In this document: positions 25,527-34,648 of the stretch, in pieces
How positions within the stretch are numbered: the stretch's first letter is position 1
Layout: each line of letters starts with the position of its first letter
Assembly: GCA_001028025.1 (NCBI GenBank)
Contig: LDAQ01000079.1
Location: forward strand, 20,530 to 84,529
From: Faecalicatena fissicatena
GTDB lineage: Bacteria; Bacillota; Clostridia; Lachnospirales; Lachnospiraceae
Reading direction: 5' to 3'
Length of the DNA: 64,000 nucleotides
Notes under the pieces: generated by a model
Databases searched by the model: none
The model's input: only the letters and a program-made list of their open reading frames with translations
Told to the model about the DNA's origin: nothing
Position numbers and translations under genes: made by a program

Positions 25527-26039
25527 ATGGGCGATTACACACAGGGGTGCTGTGGATGTGACCACAGTGAAACGGCTCTGCTGCAGCGGATCGGGGAGCT
25601 GGCTGCGGAGTATAGGGGGAAGGAGGGAAGCCTGATTCAGGTTCTTCATATGGCTCAGGGGCTTTATGGGTATCTGCCGCTGGAAGTGCAGGAGGTTATA
25701 GCGGACAGTCTGGACCTTCCGCTGGCTGAGGTGTCGGGAGTTGTTACGTTTTACTCGTTTTTTGCTACCCAGCCAAGGGGGAAACATACGATACGTGTCT
25801 GTCTTGGTACGGCCTGCTATGTGCGGGGTGGGAAAAAGATTGTGGAGCGGTTGAAGAAGATTCTGGATGTGGAGATTGGAGAGACGACTAAGGATCGAAA
25901 ATTCACTTTTGAGGTGGCACGCTGCATCGGTTCCTGCGGTCTGGCTCCGGCCATGTCCATAGACGATCAGGTGTATAAACAGGTGAACCCTGACAAACTG
26001 GAACAGATTCTGCAGCGCTATTATGAGGAGGAGGAGTAA
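25527..26039 (+). CDS. NuoE-like [2Fe-2S] subunit of bifurcating [FeFe] hydrogenase (HydC-type)
   Basis: Thioredoxin-like ferredoxin subunit, 170 residues. The N-terminal helical part contains LIQVLHMAQGLYGYLP. The cluster ligands are in CLGTACYVRGG and, about 40 residues later, CIGSCGLAP, the C-x4-C...C-x3-C pattern of NuoE. An extra CCGC near the N-terminus (residues 8-11) is atypical. AAGGAGG at 25511-25517 precedes the ATG at 25527 (an adjacent TTG at 25524 is the alternative). It passes electrons between the flavin subunit and the hydrogenase in the complex encoded by the next two genes. Confidence 0.9.
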   Translation: MGDYTQGCCGCDHSETALLQRIGELAAEYRGKEGSLIQVLHMAQGLYGYLPLEVQEVIADSLDLPLAEVSGVVTFYSFFATQPRGKHTIRVCLGTACYVRGGKKIVERLKKILDVEIGETTKDRKFTFEVARCIGSCGLAPAMSIDDQVYKQVNPDKLEQILQRYYEEEE

Positions 26040-26043
26040 GATT

Positions 26044-29000
26044 ATGGCGGGAATAAATGAAATATCCAGGGAGAAACGGCTGGTTAGAGACCAGATGGAT
26101 CTCCGCGTGATCAAGGGGGATTACCTGGCGCGGCGGAGAAAGTACAGACGCCAGGTGCTGGTATGCGGGGGCGCAGGCTGTATATCCTCCCATTGCCAGG
26201 AAGTGAAAGACGCACTGTACGAGTCGCTGGCGAATTATCAGCTGGAGGATGAGGTGGAGGTTCTGGTCACCGGATGCATGGGGACCTGCTCACTGGGGCC
26301 GGTAATCCTGGTTGAGCCTGACGGGGTTTTTTACACACAAATGGAACCGGAAAAGGTGGACCATATCGTGTTCAGTCATTTGATGAATGACGAGATCTGT
26401 GAGGAATATACATACTTTGACGATGACATGGGCATCCATGTGCCGCTGATGAAAGATATCGGATTCTTTGAGGGACAGATCCGCATCGCCCTGAGAAACT
26501 GCGGGCGCATGGAGTTCTCTTCTCTGGAAGCTTATATCGCAAGAGATGGTTATGGAGCGATTGCGAAAGTATTGGGCGGCATGAGCCAGGAGGACGTGGT
26601 TGCTGTTATAAAAAATTCCGGGCTGCGGGGCCGCGGCGGCGCTGGTTTTCCTACTGGGGTGAAGTGGGAAGCCGGGAGGAAAGCCCAGTCACCGGACGGG
26701 CGCAAGTTCATGGTCTGCAATGCTGATGAAGGCGATCCAGGAGCATTTATGGACCGCAGTCTTCTGGAGGGGGATCCCCATAGCATTATAGAAGGCATGA
26801 TGCTGGGTGGTTATGCCATGGGTGCATCCAGGGGCTATATCTATGTCAGGGCGGAATATCCCATTGCGGTAGAGAGACTTGGAAATGCGATCGACCAGGC
26901 AAGGGCAGCCGGTATACTGGGAAAGAACATCATGGGCAGCGGCTTTGATTTTGATGTGGAGATCCGTATTGGGGCCGGAGCGTTTGTGTGCGGCGAGGAA
27001 ACTTCTCTGCTGGCTTCCATAGAGGGAAGAAGAGGCGAGCCCAGGCAGAAGCCGCCGTTCCCGTTTGAGAAAGGATTGTTTGAATGTCCCACTATTATCA
27101 ACAATGTGGAGACTCTGGCCAATGTGGCTCCTATTATTCTGAACGGTTCCGAGTGGTACCGCAAGATCGGTACGGCAGGCAGTGCCGGGACTAAGGTATT
27201 TGCTCTGGCCGGGGATATCGTGAATGCCGGTATCATCGAAGTGCCCATGGGTACAGTTCTGGGTGATATTATTTATAAGATCGGCGGAGGTATCATTGGA
27301 GGCAAACGATTTAAGGCTATTCAGTCCGGCGGACCTTCCGGCGGCTGTCTCACCAGGGCACACCTGAATACCCGGGTAGATTATGACTCACTGGCGGAGC
27401 TTGGAGCTATCATGGGATCCGGCGGCCTGGTGGTCATGAATGAGGATACCTGCATGGTGGATACGGCGCGGTATTTCATGGACTTTATCTGTGATGAATC
27501 CTGCGGCAAATGTCTCCCCTGCCGTAACGGCACCCGTCGGATGCTGGAGCTTCTGGAGGGAATTACGGAAGGAAAGGGACGGCCGGAAGACCTGGATCTT
27601 CTGGAGGAACTGGCGGAGACAATCAAGCAGACTGCTATGTGTGGTTTGGGACAGACAGCGCCCAATCCGGTTCTTTCCACTTTAAAATATTTCCGTGGGG
27701 AATATGAATCCCACATCTATGATAAATACTGTCCGGCAGGTGTCTGCGCGGAACTTCAGACCTCTCCGTGCCGCAATGCGTGTCCGGCAAATGTTTATAT
27801 ACCAGGCTACTTATCTCTTCTGGCCGCAGGGCGGATCGATGATGCATACCGCCTGATCCGGCAGGATAACCCATTCCCGGCAGTGTGCGGGCGTGTCTGT
27901 ACACATCCCTGTGAGGATCACTGCCGAAGGGCACAGGTGGATGAGCCGGTGTCTATCTGCTCGATAAAAAGGTTTATCGGGGATTATGCGCTCCGGGATG
28001 ACTATACCATCCCCACAGTAGAGCCGCTGCCGTCTACCGGAAAGAAGATTTCGGTCATCGGCGCCGGCCCATCGGGGCTGACCTGTGCTTACTATCTGGC
28101 AAACCTGGGCCATGAGGTACATATTTATGAAGCGGAATCTGTGGCCGGCGGCGTGCTGTACTGGGGAATCCCGGAATACCGGCTGCCAAAGAAGGTTCTT
28201 GAGAAGGAGATCCACGCTATCGAAAAGAGCGGTGTCCATATCCATCTAAGCACCAGTATAGGGAAGGATCTGAGCCTTGAGGATATGCGCAGCCAGTCGG
28301 ATGCCATCTACATTGCAGCAGGCACCCAGAGCTCCCGTCTGCTGGATATTCCGGGAGAGGATCTGGAAGGCGTGGAAAGCGGCCTTGGTTTCCTGAAACG
28401 GATTGGTTTGAATAAAGATCTGTCTGTGCCGGACCGTCTTGTTGTCATCGGCGGGGGCAGTACGGCTATCGATGTTGCAAGAACTGCTGTCCGCCTTGGC
28501 TCAAGCCAGGTTACAGTCATCTACCGCAGGGCTGAGCAGGAGATGCCTGCAGGAAAGGAAGAGGTAGAAGAGGCACGGGAAGAAGGGATAGAGGTTATCT
28601 CAATGGCGTCCCCGGTTGAATTTAAGGGTGAGGGAGGAAAAGTGACGGGGATACATCTGATTCGGCGTTATAAAGCGGAGTTTGGTTCCGATGGGCGCAG
28701 ATTGACCAAGCAGATGTCAGGTTCGGACTTTACCCTCGACTGTGACGGCATTGTTACCGCGATCAACCAGGATGTAGATCACAAGGTTTATAAAACAACA
28801 AATGTAGGTCTGGATAAGACCGGCAAACTGGAGATTAACAGATTTACCAGACAGACTGCGGAAGAGGGCATATTCGCTGGTGGAGATGTCAGTCCGTGGG
28901 GCAAGAACGTGGTGATACAGGCAATTGCCGATGGCAAACATGCGGCTGTGAAGATCGACCAGTACCTGGGAGGAAGCGGGGAATTAAATAAGGGACAGCA

Positions 29001-29172
29001 GTTCGACATCCCGGAGATTGAACTGGAAGTAAATGAACCCCATGACCGCTATCCAACCAGATGCCTGAAGCCGGAAGACCGGGCCGATAATTTCCGGGAA
29101 GTAAACTGTGGATATCACAAGCTGGACGCGATGGCGGAATCCCTGCGCTGCCTGCATTGCGACAGGCGATAG
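26044..29172 (+). CDS. NuoF-like flavin subunit fused to GltD-like NAD(P)/FAD oxidoreductase
   Basis: A 1042-residue multidomain protein. Order: N-terminal [2Fe-2S] thioredoxin-like domain (about 40-130, CGGAGC and CMGTCSLGP); NuoF FMN/NADH domain (GLRGRGGAGFPTG at about 191, CNADEGDPGAFMDRS); SLBB; a C-terminal [4Fe-4S] site CGKCLPCRNG (about 487); an Fe-S-rich linker (SPCRNACPANVY, CGRVCTHPCEDHC); then a GltD-like flavoprotein with FAD motif VIGAGPSGLTCAYYLANLG (about 670) and NAD(P) motif VIGGGSTAIDVARTA (about 800). HydB of well-studied hydrogenases ends near the [4Fe-4S] domain, so the last 450 residues are an addition. ATG 26044 is used because of the upstream GGAGG run. Confidence 0.92.
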   Translation: MAGINEISREKRLVRDQMDLRVIKGDYLARRRKYRRQVLVCGGAGCISSHCQEVKDALYESLANYQLEDEVEVLVTGCMGTCSLGPVILVEPDGVFYTQMEPEKVDHIVFSHLMNDEICEEYTYFDDDMGIHVPLMKDIGFFEGQIRIALRNCGRMEFSSLEAYIARDGYGAIAKVLGGMSQEDVVAVIKNSGLRGRGGAGFPTGVKWEAGRKAQSPDGRKFMVCNADEGDPGAFMDRSLLEGDPHSIIEGMMLGGYAMGASRGYIYVRAEYPIAVERLGNAIDQARAAGILGKNIMGSGFDFDVEIRIGAGAFVCGEETSLLASIEGRRGEPRQKPPFPFEKGLFECPTIINNVETLANVAPIILNGSEWYRKIGTAGSAGTKVFALAGDIVNAGIIEVPMGTVLGDIIYKIGGGIIGGKRFKAIQSGGPSGGCLTRAHLNTRVDYDSLAELGAIMGSGGLVVMNEDTCMVDTARYFMDFICDESCGKCLPCRNGTRRMLELLEGITEGKGRPEDLDLLEELAETIKQTAMCGLGQTAPNPVLSTLKYFRGEYESHIYDKYCPAGVCAELQTSPCRNACPANVYIPGYLSLLAAGRIDDAYRLIRQDNPFPAVCGRVCTHPCEDHCRRAQVDEPVSICSIKRFIGDYALRDDYTIPTVEPLPSTGKKISVIGAGPSGLTCAYYLANLGHEVHIYEAESVAGGVLYWGIPEYRLPKKVLEKEIHAIEKSGVHIHLSTSIGKDLSLEDMRSQSDAIYIAAGTQSSRLLDIPGEDLEGVESGLGFLKRIGLNKDLSVPDRLVVIGGGSTAIDVARTAVRLGSSQVTVIYRRAEQEMPAGKEEVEEAREEGIEVISMASPVEFKGEGGKVTGIHLIRRYKAEFGSDGRRLTKQMSGSDFTLDCDGIVTAINQDVDHKVYKTTNVGLDKTGKLEINRFTRQTAEEGIFAGGDVSPWGKNVVIQAIADGKHAAVKIDQYLGGSGELNKGQQFDIPEIELEVNEPHDRYPTRCLKPEDRADNFREVNCGYHKLDAMAESLRCLHCDRR

Positions 29173-29212
29173 CAGCGGAAACCCTTAACAAGACAGAGAC
29201 CAGGAGGTTATT

Positions 29213-30994
29213 ATGATACATTTAACAATAAATGGAAAGCCGGTGGAGGTATTGGAAGGCTCCACCATTATGGAAGCGGCAGAGGCTTCCGGTATCCGTG
29301 TGCCCAGCCTGTGCCATATGAAACATGTCCACCAGTACGGCTCCTGCCGGATCTGCGTGGTAGAAGTGGAAGGAATGAAGAACCTGCAGGCATCCTGCAT
29401 GGTAAAGGTTCGGGAGGGAATGAAGGTGAAGACCCATTCCCCCAAGGTTCTGGAAGCCAGGAAAGTCCTGTATGAACTGCTGCTGTCCAATCATTCCCGG
29501 GACTGCTTAAATTGCAGCCGCAACCTGAGCTGTGAGCTGCAGGCCCTCGGAAATGAGCTGGATGTGACCGAAAGCCGTTTTGAGGGCGTTGTGTCTGAAG
29601 GGCATGTGGATATCTCGCCGTCCATCACCCGTGATACCAGCAAATGCATTTTGTGCCGCCGCTGCGTCACTGCCTGCGCAGAGATCCAGAAGGTAGGCGC
29701 GATCCAGGCACAGAACCGGGGCTTTGATACTATGGTCAGCCCGGCTATGGGGCTGCCGCTGAACTCAACATCCTGTGCCATGTGCGGCCAGTGTACCATC
29801 GTCTGTCCCACCGGGGCGCTTAAGGAAACCGATGGCCTGACGCCGGTATGGAAAGCTCTGGCTGATCCCGAAAAGCGGGTAGTAGTCCAGGTGGCTCCCG
29901 CTGTGCGTGCGGCACTGGGGGAGGAATTCGGGCTGCCCTGCGGAACTCCTGTGACAGGAAAGATCGCAGCTGCACTGGGGGATATCGGGTTTGATGATGT
30001 ATTCGATACCCTGTTCTCCGCGGATCTTACGATCCTGGAAGAAGGCACAGAACTGCTTGGACGCCTGAACGCTGCCCTGACGGGCGAAGAGGCTGCGCTT
30101 CCGATGATTACGAGCTGCTCTCCGGGATGGATCAAGCATGTGGAGCACCAGTTTCCGGAGGCACTGGGGCATCTGTCCACCTGCAAAAGCCCTCACACCA
30201 TGATGGGCGCTTTAGTGAAGACCTTCTATGCAGAGAAGACGGGCACGCGGCCGGAAGATATGTTTGTCGTTTCCATTATGCCCTGTACGGCGAAAAAATA
30301 TGAGATCCAGCGGCCGGAGATGGAAGTGGACGGCATCCGCGATGTAGATGCGGTGCTGACCACCCGGGAACTGGCACGGATGATCAGGAAGTCCGGCATT
30401 GACTTCGTGAAGCTGCCGGATGAAGCGTTTGATGCTCCTATGGGGCTGGGGACCGGCGCGGCAGATATCTTCGGCGTGACCGGAGGCGTTATGGAAGCCG
30501 CCCTGCGTACAGTCTATGAAGTAGTAACGGGGGAGGAACTGCCCTTTGAAAAATTGCATGTGACACCAATTATTGGGCTTGGACAGGTGAAGACAGCGGA
30601 GATCGCCATCGGGGAAACACTGCCGGAGTACACCCATCTGAAAGGTGTAACGGTGAAGATTGCCGTAACCAGCGGTCTTGCCGGGGCTTCTAAGCTGATG
30701 CAGGAAGTTGCAGACGGTACATCGCCCTATCATTTTATCGAAGTAATGGGATGTCCCGGTGGCTGCATCAACGGCGGCGGACAGCCGCGCTGCAGCGAGG
30801 AAGGGTACCGTGAAAAGCGGACACAGGCACTGTACAGCGAGGATGAGCGCAAGGTGCTCCGCAAGTCCCATGAAAATCCGGATCTGATGAAACTGTATGA
30901 TGAATATCTGGGGGATCCGAATGGACATAAGGCACATCATCTGCTGCATACTCATTATGTACCGAGGGGAAAATATAATCAGCTGGCAGAGTGA
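29213..30994 (+). CDS. hydA: [FeFe] hydrogenase catalytic subunit (HydA-type)
   Basis: 593 residues. The N-terminus has a [2Fe-2S] ferredoxin domain (CHMKHVHQYGSCRICVVE), the His-Cys [4Fe-4S] segment (HSRDCLNCSRNLSCEL), and two [4Fe-4S] motifs (CILCRRCVTAC, CAMCGQCTIVC). The H-cluster domain has all three signatures: TSCSPGW (about 298), MPCTAKKYE (about 355) and EVMGCPGGCINGGGQP (about 512). It reduces protons with electrons from reduced ferredoxin and NAD(P)H through the two preceding subunits. GGAGG precedes ATG 29213. Maturases HydE/F/G are not in this window. Confidence 0.96.
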   Translation: MIHLTINGKPVEVLEGSTIMEAAEASGIRVPSLCHMKHVHQYGSCRICVVEVEGMKNLQASCMVKVREGMKVKTHSPKVLEARKVLYELLLSNHSRDCLNCSRNLSCELQALGNELDVTESRFEGVVSEGHVDISPSITRDTSKCILCRRCVTACAEIQKVGAIQAQNRGFDTMVSPAMGLPLNSTSCAMCGQCTIVCPTGALKETDGLTPVWKALADPEKRVVVQVAPAVRAALGEEFGLPCGTPVTGKIAAALGDIGFDDVFDTLFSADLTILEEGTELLGRLNAALTGEEAALPMITSCSPGWIKHVEHQFPEALGHLSTCKSPHTMMGALVKTFYAEKTGTRPEDMFVVSIMPCTAKKYEIQRPEMEVDGIRDVDAVLTTRELARMIRKSGIDFVKLPDEAFDAPMGLGTGAADIFGVTGGVMEAALRTVYEVVTGEELPFEKLHVTPIIGLGQVKTAEIAIGETLPEYTHLKGVTVKIAVTSGLAGASKLMQEVADGTSPYHFIEVMGCPGGCINGGGQPRCSEEGYREKRTQALYSEDERKVLRKSHENPDLMKLYDEYLGDPNGHKAHHLLHTHYVPRGKYNQLAE

Positions 30995-31079
30995 GCCGGT
31001 TCCAAAAGACAGGGTAGTACAGATATGCCCCAATAGGGCAGTATATTCAAATATGAAGGAATATGAGCCAGCCTAAAAC

Positions 31080-31129
31080 AGCGGTGCATCGCTCCTTCCC
31101 GGAAAAGGGATATTGAGTGATGCACCGCT
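31080..31129 (+). terminator. Hairpin after the hydrogenase operon
   Basis: AGCGGTGCATC (31080-31090) pairs perfectly with GATGCACCGCT (31119-31129), and the loop pairs further (CTC/GAG, CCC/GGG). There is no T-run, so termination is uncertain. It separates the hydrogenase operon from the convergent HMA genes. Confidence 0.5.
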
Positions 31130-31174
31130 GCAGCGTGTTAAGAAGATTGTACAAATTCTGACGGCCTGCCAAAA

Positions 31175-31396
31175 TCATCGGTTGGGACAATTCTTACAGT
31201 AAAATGGCTTCGCAAGAATTTTTTGAATCTGGCTGTCAATCTCGGCTTCTTTATCATCGTCCATATTGACAGTTAGCTTCTTTAATTTAAATGAAACCAT
31301 CGCCGATGTTACGCCTGTGAGAGAATTAACATGTGCTTCCGTTACTTGGGCACAATGTGTACAGGTTACATTTTCTAAGGCATATATTTTTTTCAT
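31175..31396 (-). CDS. HMA-like mini-protein with C-terminal CxxC (copy 1)
   Basis: This 73-residue protein resembles a heavy-metal-associated domain: metal site CTHC at residues 12-15, a beta-alpha-beta pattern, and the additional C-terminal pair YCKNCPNR. It is about two-thirds identical to the next gene upstream on the minus strand (49 of 73 positions by eye). The second cysteine pair is not part of a standard CopZ fold and could form a second metal site. A ribosome binding site (GGAGG on the minus strand) precedes it. It may chaperone copper or another soft metal, or serve redox functions. Confidence 0.75.
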   Translation of the reverse strand: MKKIYALENVTCTHCAQVTEAHVNSLTGVTSAMVSFKLKKLTVNMDDDKEAEIDSQIQKILAKPFYCKNCPNR

Positions 31397-31509
31397 TCTT
31401 TCCCTCCTCTAAAAATTGGATGACTTTCGGCTAATGGCACTATGTAAAGACAGCGATATGCTGCCGTGTCTTCTGCCGGATTGTACAAAATTCCGATAGC
31501 CTGCCCGAA

Positions 31510-31731
31510 TTATCGGTTAGGACAAGTTTTGCAGTAAACCGGGTTCTCTATCAGCTCGAGAACCTGACTTTCAACCTCAGCTTCTTTATCATCGTCCATA
31601 TTAACAGTCACTTTTTTTAATCGAAATGAAATCATTGCTGATGTTACGCCTGCGATAGAACTGATTTTTGTCTCCATCACCTGCGCGCAGTGTGAACAGG
31701 TTACATCTCCTAAAGCATAAATTTTTTTCAT
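31510..31731 (-). CDS. HMA-like mini-protein with C-terminal CxxC (copy 2)
   Basis: This 73-residue paralogue of the preceding entry has CSHC at residues 12-15 and YCKTCPNR at the end, and shares the central segment VNMDDDKEAE. It is first in the two-gene minus-strand unit, transcribed from the promoter at 31897-31925. The tandem duplication, with ribosome binding sites retained for both, suggests dosage or specialisation for different partners. No CsoR-type operator is seen in front, so regulation differs from that of copA. Confidence 0.75.
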   Translation of the reverse strand: MKKIYALGDVTCSHCAQVMETKISSIAGVTSAMISFRLKKVTVNMDDDKEAEVESQVLELIENPVYCKTCPNR

Positions 31732-31896
31732 CTTTTCCCTCCTCTTAGAATGGGTGACTTTTGGATTGTGTGAAAGAAATGCCTCTTTCGTGAACAGTAA
31801 CGAAACAGCCGCAGATGTATTATGCCGGTGTACACTTTGGGGGTCTTTTTTTCTGTCCTATTGTCACTTTTTTTGCTGCAATAAACTTATAATTTA

Positions 31897-31925
31897 ATTA
31901 TATTGAAAAGAAAAGTTGCCGTCAA
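31897..31925 (-). promoter_or_regulatory. Promoter of the HMA mini-protein pair
   Basis: Read on the minus strand, TTGACG (31925-31920) is followed after exactly 17 bases by TATAAT (31902-31897). The leader to the first start codon is about 160 bases long and includes T-rich stretches but no recognised riboswitch. Confidence 0.75.
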
Positions 31926-32195
31926 TGGGCCTTTAGTAGTATAAATTTTTCGGAATTTTGAATAAAGGTCAGCTAAAAATGTGTTGTTTGTGTAAAATTG
32001 GAATAGGCAGCAATTACTTTTTGAGTTTTAGGAACAGCATGGAATACTTTACTCGGTACACTAGAAATATTAAAAGAATATTAAAAAAAGTACAATATAA
32101 TTGTAAAAAGAATTACTTCGAGTTATTATTAGAAATAACATGAAACAATTGAAATAAGAATTATATTGTGCAATATTTGAAAGGTTGGTAATGAC

Positions 32196-32957
32196 ATGAA
32201 GTATTATGAAGAACTTTTAGAGATGGGGTGTTTTAGTCGAGAAGATTTGGCAGAAGTTACGGGCAGTGTGGCGGCAGCTCAGTCATTGATCTATGATTAT
32301 CAAAAGAAGGGGTATATTGAGCGGGTAAAGAGAAATCTGTATGTTGCTATTAGTCTGGAAACAAAACAATCTGTATGCTCAAGGTATCAGATTGGCAGTA
32401 GTCTTTTTGCAGATGCATGTATATCACATCACAGTGCTTTTGAGGTATTTGGATTTGCGAATCAGGTGTTTTATGAATGTTATGTGGCAACAGAAAGCCG
32501 CTTTGCCGATTTTGAATATGATGGTATTACCTATCATCGGGTACAAAGAAAATCAGGTATTCAGACTACAAATACTGGAGGGATTACAGTATCAAGCATA
32601 GAGCAGACTGTTGTAGACAGTATCCGAGATTTTGAAAAGATAGCAGGTTTAGAAGAAGTAATCCGCTGTATCCTGCTTGTACCAGGGTTGAGGGAGCAGG
32701 AACTGCTTTCTTGTCTGAAAAACAACCGAAACGGCTTCTTATATCAGAAATGCGGATATCTGTTTGAAGAATTACAAGCGGAACTAAAGCTGTCAGATGC
32801 ATTTTATGAGGAGTGCGGAAATCATTGTGCAGCTTCAAAACGTTATTTGATGAAAGATATGAAGGATAATGTATGGAATGAGAAGTGGGGGATATATGCA
32901 CCACACTCTATTAGAAAACTAATTGATAAGGGAGTAAGTGATTATGATGCAGTTTAA
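32196..32957 (+). CDS. AbiEi-family antitoxin (type IV toxin-antitoxin)
   Basis: This 253-residue protein has an N-terminal winged helix (FSREDLAEVTGSVAAAQSLIYDYQKKGYIERVKRNLYVAI), followed by the AbiEi segment with SHHSAFEVFG and SSIEQTVVDSIRDF. AbiEi represses its operon and neutralises the AbiEii toxin. The gene overlaps the toxin gene, as usual for the pair. The region is much richer in A and T than the flanks. AbiE systems give abortive infection against phages and stabilise mobile elements, matching its place beside an integrated element. Confidence 0.88.
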   Translation: MKYYEELLEMGCFSREDLAEVTGSVAAAQSLIYDYQKKGYIERVKRNLYVAISLETKQSVCSRYQIGSSLFADACISHHSAFEVFGFANQVFYECYVATESRFADFEYDGITYHRVQRKSGIQTTNTGGITVSSIEQTVVDSIRDFEKIAGLEEVIRCILLVPGLREQELLSCLKNNRNGFLYQKCGYLFEELQAELKLSDAFYEECGNHCAASKRYLMKDMKDNVWNEKWGIYAPHSIRKLIDKGVSDYDAV

Positions 32958-33915
32958 TCGTATGGCTTTGGGAAGGACAGCGAAGGAACTGGGATTTGTC
33001 AGAGACACGCTGGAAAAAGTATGCAGACTGGCAGATGTACTGAAATTCATGGAATCAAATGAATTATTAGCTAAAAGTCTTGCATTAAAAGGCGGCACTG
33101 CAATAAATTTGACAATCTTTGATCTGCCAAGATTGTCCGTTGATATTGATATGGATTTTTCGAAAGATATAAACCGTGATGCTATGTTGATGGAAAGAGA
33201 AGATATTACAAACAAGATTGATAAGTATATGTCGGCTAATGGATATAAACTCAGCCAGAAATCAAAGAACTATCATGCGCTGGATTCATTTGTATATGAG
33301 TATATGAATGCAGGTGGAGGCAAAGACAATCTAAAGATTGAGATTAACTATATGCTCCGCTGTCATGTATTACCAGTGGTGAGAAGAAAGATTGAATTAC
33401 CTTGGAATAATGATGAATTAACAGTTCTCAGTGTTGCTCCATTGGAAATTTTTTCATCGAAGACGGTTGCATTACTCAATAGAACAGCACCAAGAGATTT
33501 GTATGATATGCACAACATGGTCAGATATGGACTGTTTGATGAAGACGAACAGACAATGCTTAGAAAATGTGCTGTATACTACAGTGCTATCGGTTCGGAA
33601 ACACCGCCAGATCAATTTGATTTTTTTAATATTGGAATGGTATCTCTACAAAAAATGAAGACAGATTTGAATCCGGTTTTGCGTAGGGGAGAAAAATTTA
33701 ATTTGGATATTGTAAAGAAAGAGGTTAGTTCATATTTGTCTGAAATTTTAGTTCCCACAGAAGACGAAATACTGTTTTGGAGTGAATTTCGAAAAGGTAG
33801 TTATAGACCAGAATTGATATTTGGTAAAACGGAAGAATATGACAATGTAAAGGAACATCCAATGGCATTGTGGAAATGTCAGAAGAATATGTTAACTCAA
33901 AAGAAAAATAAATAG
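32944..33915 (+). CDS. AbiEii-family nucleotidyltransferase toxin
   Basis: A 323-residue toxin of the AbiEii/AbiGii DUF1814 type. Motif I KGGTAINL is followed by the metal-binding DxD in LSVDIDMDF, the standard nucleotidyltransferase arrangement, and a conserved Lys/Asp motif lies in FSSKTVALLNRTAPRDLYD. Start 32944 follows AAGGGAG; the frame also contains GTG 32938 and ATG 32947. It overlaps the antitoxin gene by 14 bases, so translation is coupled. The toxin is expected to modify tRNA or nucleotides and arrest growth when AbiEi is lost. Confidence 0.88.
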   Translation: MMQFNRMALGRTAKELGFVRDTLEKVCRLADVLKFMESNELLAKSLALKGGTAINLTIFDLPRLSVDIDMDFSKDINRDAMLMEREDITNKIDKYMSANGYKLSQKSKNYHALDSFVYEYMNAGGGKDNLKIEINYMLRCHVLPVVRRKIELPWNNDELTVLSVAPLEIFSSKTVALLNRTAPRDLYDMHNMVRYGLFDEDEQTMLRKCAVYYSAIGSETPPDQFDFFNIGMVSLQKMKTDLNPVLRRGEKFNLDIVKKEVSSYLSEILVPTEDEILFWSEFRKGSYRPELIFGKTEEYDNVKEHPMALWKCQKNMLTQKKNK

Positions 33916-34075
33916 TCAATGCGAGTACTGTTATCTGTTGTTCGGCAAATTAGAAGCGACTCTATTCGTCACTATATTGGAGGATGATTTGAACTCTTAA
34001 CAAATAGTCTCAGCACTTTAGTTGGAGCTGGTTAAAATAATCAGCAAATTATTTTTGATTAAAGGTAACATAATA

Positions 34076-34210
34076 ACTTTTGTAAATCCATGTAACATGG
34101 ATCGGGTAACCAAAATCAAATCTAAAATAATTCAATAAAAAAGCGGAGAAGCCTTAATACATAAGGACTTCTCCACTTTCCAATCAATGCGGAAGAAGAG
34201 ACTTGAACTC
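34076..34210. repeat. Left copy of long direct repeat, including att site and terminator
   Basis: The segment matches 39271-39416 over its whole length, apart from a 10-base duplication in the right copy and a few substitutions. It contains the integrase 3' end, a terminator hairpin (34141-34178) and 26 identical bases (34185-34210) that copy the 3' end of tRNA-Leu. The 26-base part is the probable attL of the intact element. Confidence 0.85.
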
Positions 34211-34366
34211 CCTTTATCTGCATAAAACTACGTAGGAAGGGGCATTCGTACATCATCCAATTAGAGGTAACCAAAAAAGTAACCGGAAAGAAGAAAATGT
34301 TGTTGGAATTCTTAACAGTTTGATTAAATAAGCCACTTTTATGCCGAATATGACTAACAGATAATA

Positions 34367-34570
34367 CTATTTATGATTTGTACGTCCTAATAGGTAGTCA
34401 ACTGTAACGCCATACAAATCAGCTAATTTCTCAAATACTTCGACAGGAATATTAATTTTACCTAACTCGTATTTGGAATATGTTGTTTGCGTAATATTGA
34501 GATAATCAGCAATTTCTTTTTGCGTTTTATCCTTATCTTCGCGTATATTGCGAATATTTTCATAAATCAT
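34367..34570 (-). CDS. XRE-family transcriptional regulator
   Basis: A 67-residue Cro/CI-type helix-turn-helix protein: KTQKEIADYLNITQTTYSKYELG, shown here as KTQKEIADYL and TQTTYSKYELG, ends with the phage-like tail DYLLGRT. It is divergent from the small gene at 34713, and two palindromic operator-like sites lie between them. It is therefore a good candidate for the element's lysogeny-type repressor. Confidence 0.85.
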   Translation of the reverse strand: MIYENIRNIREDKDKTQKEIADYLNITQTTYSKYELGKINIPVEVFEKLADLYGVTVDYLLGRTNHK

Positions 34571-34606
34571 GTTTTGGCCCTCTTACTGTTTTTTATATTA
34601 TAAGAA

Positions 34607-34648
34607 AGTCTAACCACGACTATTGAAAAATAGTCTTATTACGACTAT
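34607..34648. promoter_or_regulatory. Two operator-like palindromes between divergent genes
   Basis: AGTC-7 bases-GACT at 34607-34621 and ATAGTC-7 bases-GACTAT at 34630-34648 share the pattern AGTCT(A/T)A..ACGACTAT. Spacing between centres is about 25 bases. The sites lie in front of the XRE gene at 34570 and the divergent gene at 34713, as expected for binding of the XRE repressor. Confidence 0.65.

Larger units (their letters stand above)
32150..34184. mobile_element. Probable remnant of an older integrated element carrying AbiE
   Basis: The AT-rich AbiE region ends at 34076 with a copy of the last bases of an integrase gene (degenerate before that point), the same terminator as behind the intact integrase, and the same att sequence. 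This is what remains if a related element, inserted at the same tRNA site, lost its integrase body. Its left border is not marked by an att copy and is estimated from base composition. Confidence 0.5.

Noticed and set aside
31958..32143. 61-codon frame before the AbiE genes
   Set aside because: AT-rich, Lys/Asn/Tyr-dominated translation with no ribosome binding site; looks like chance.
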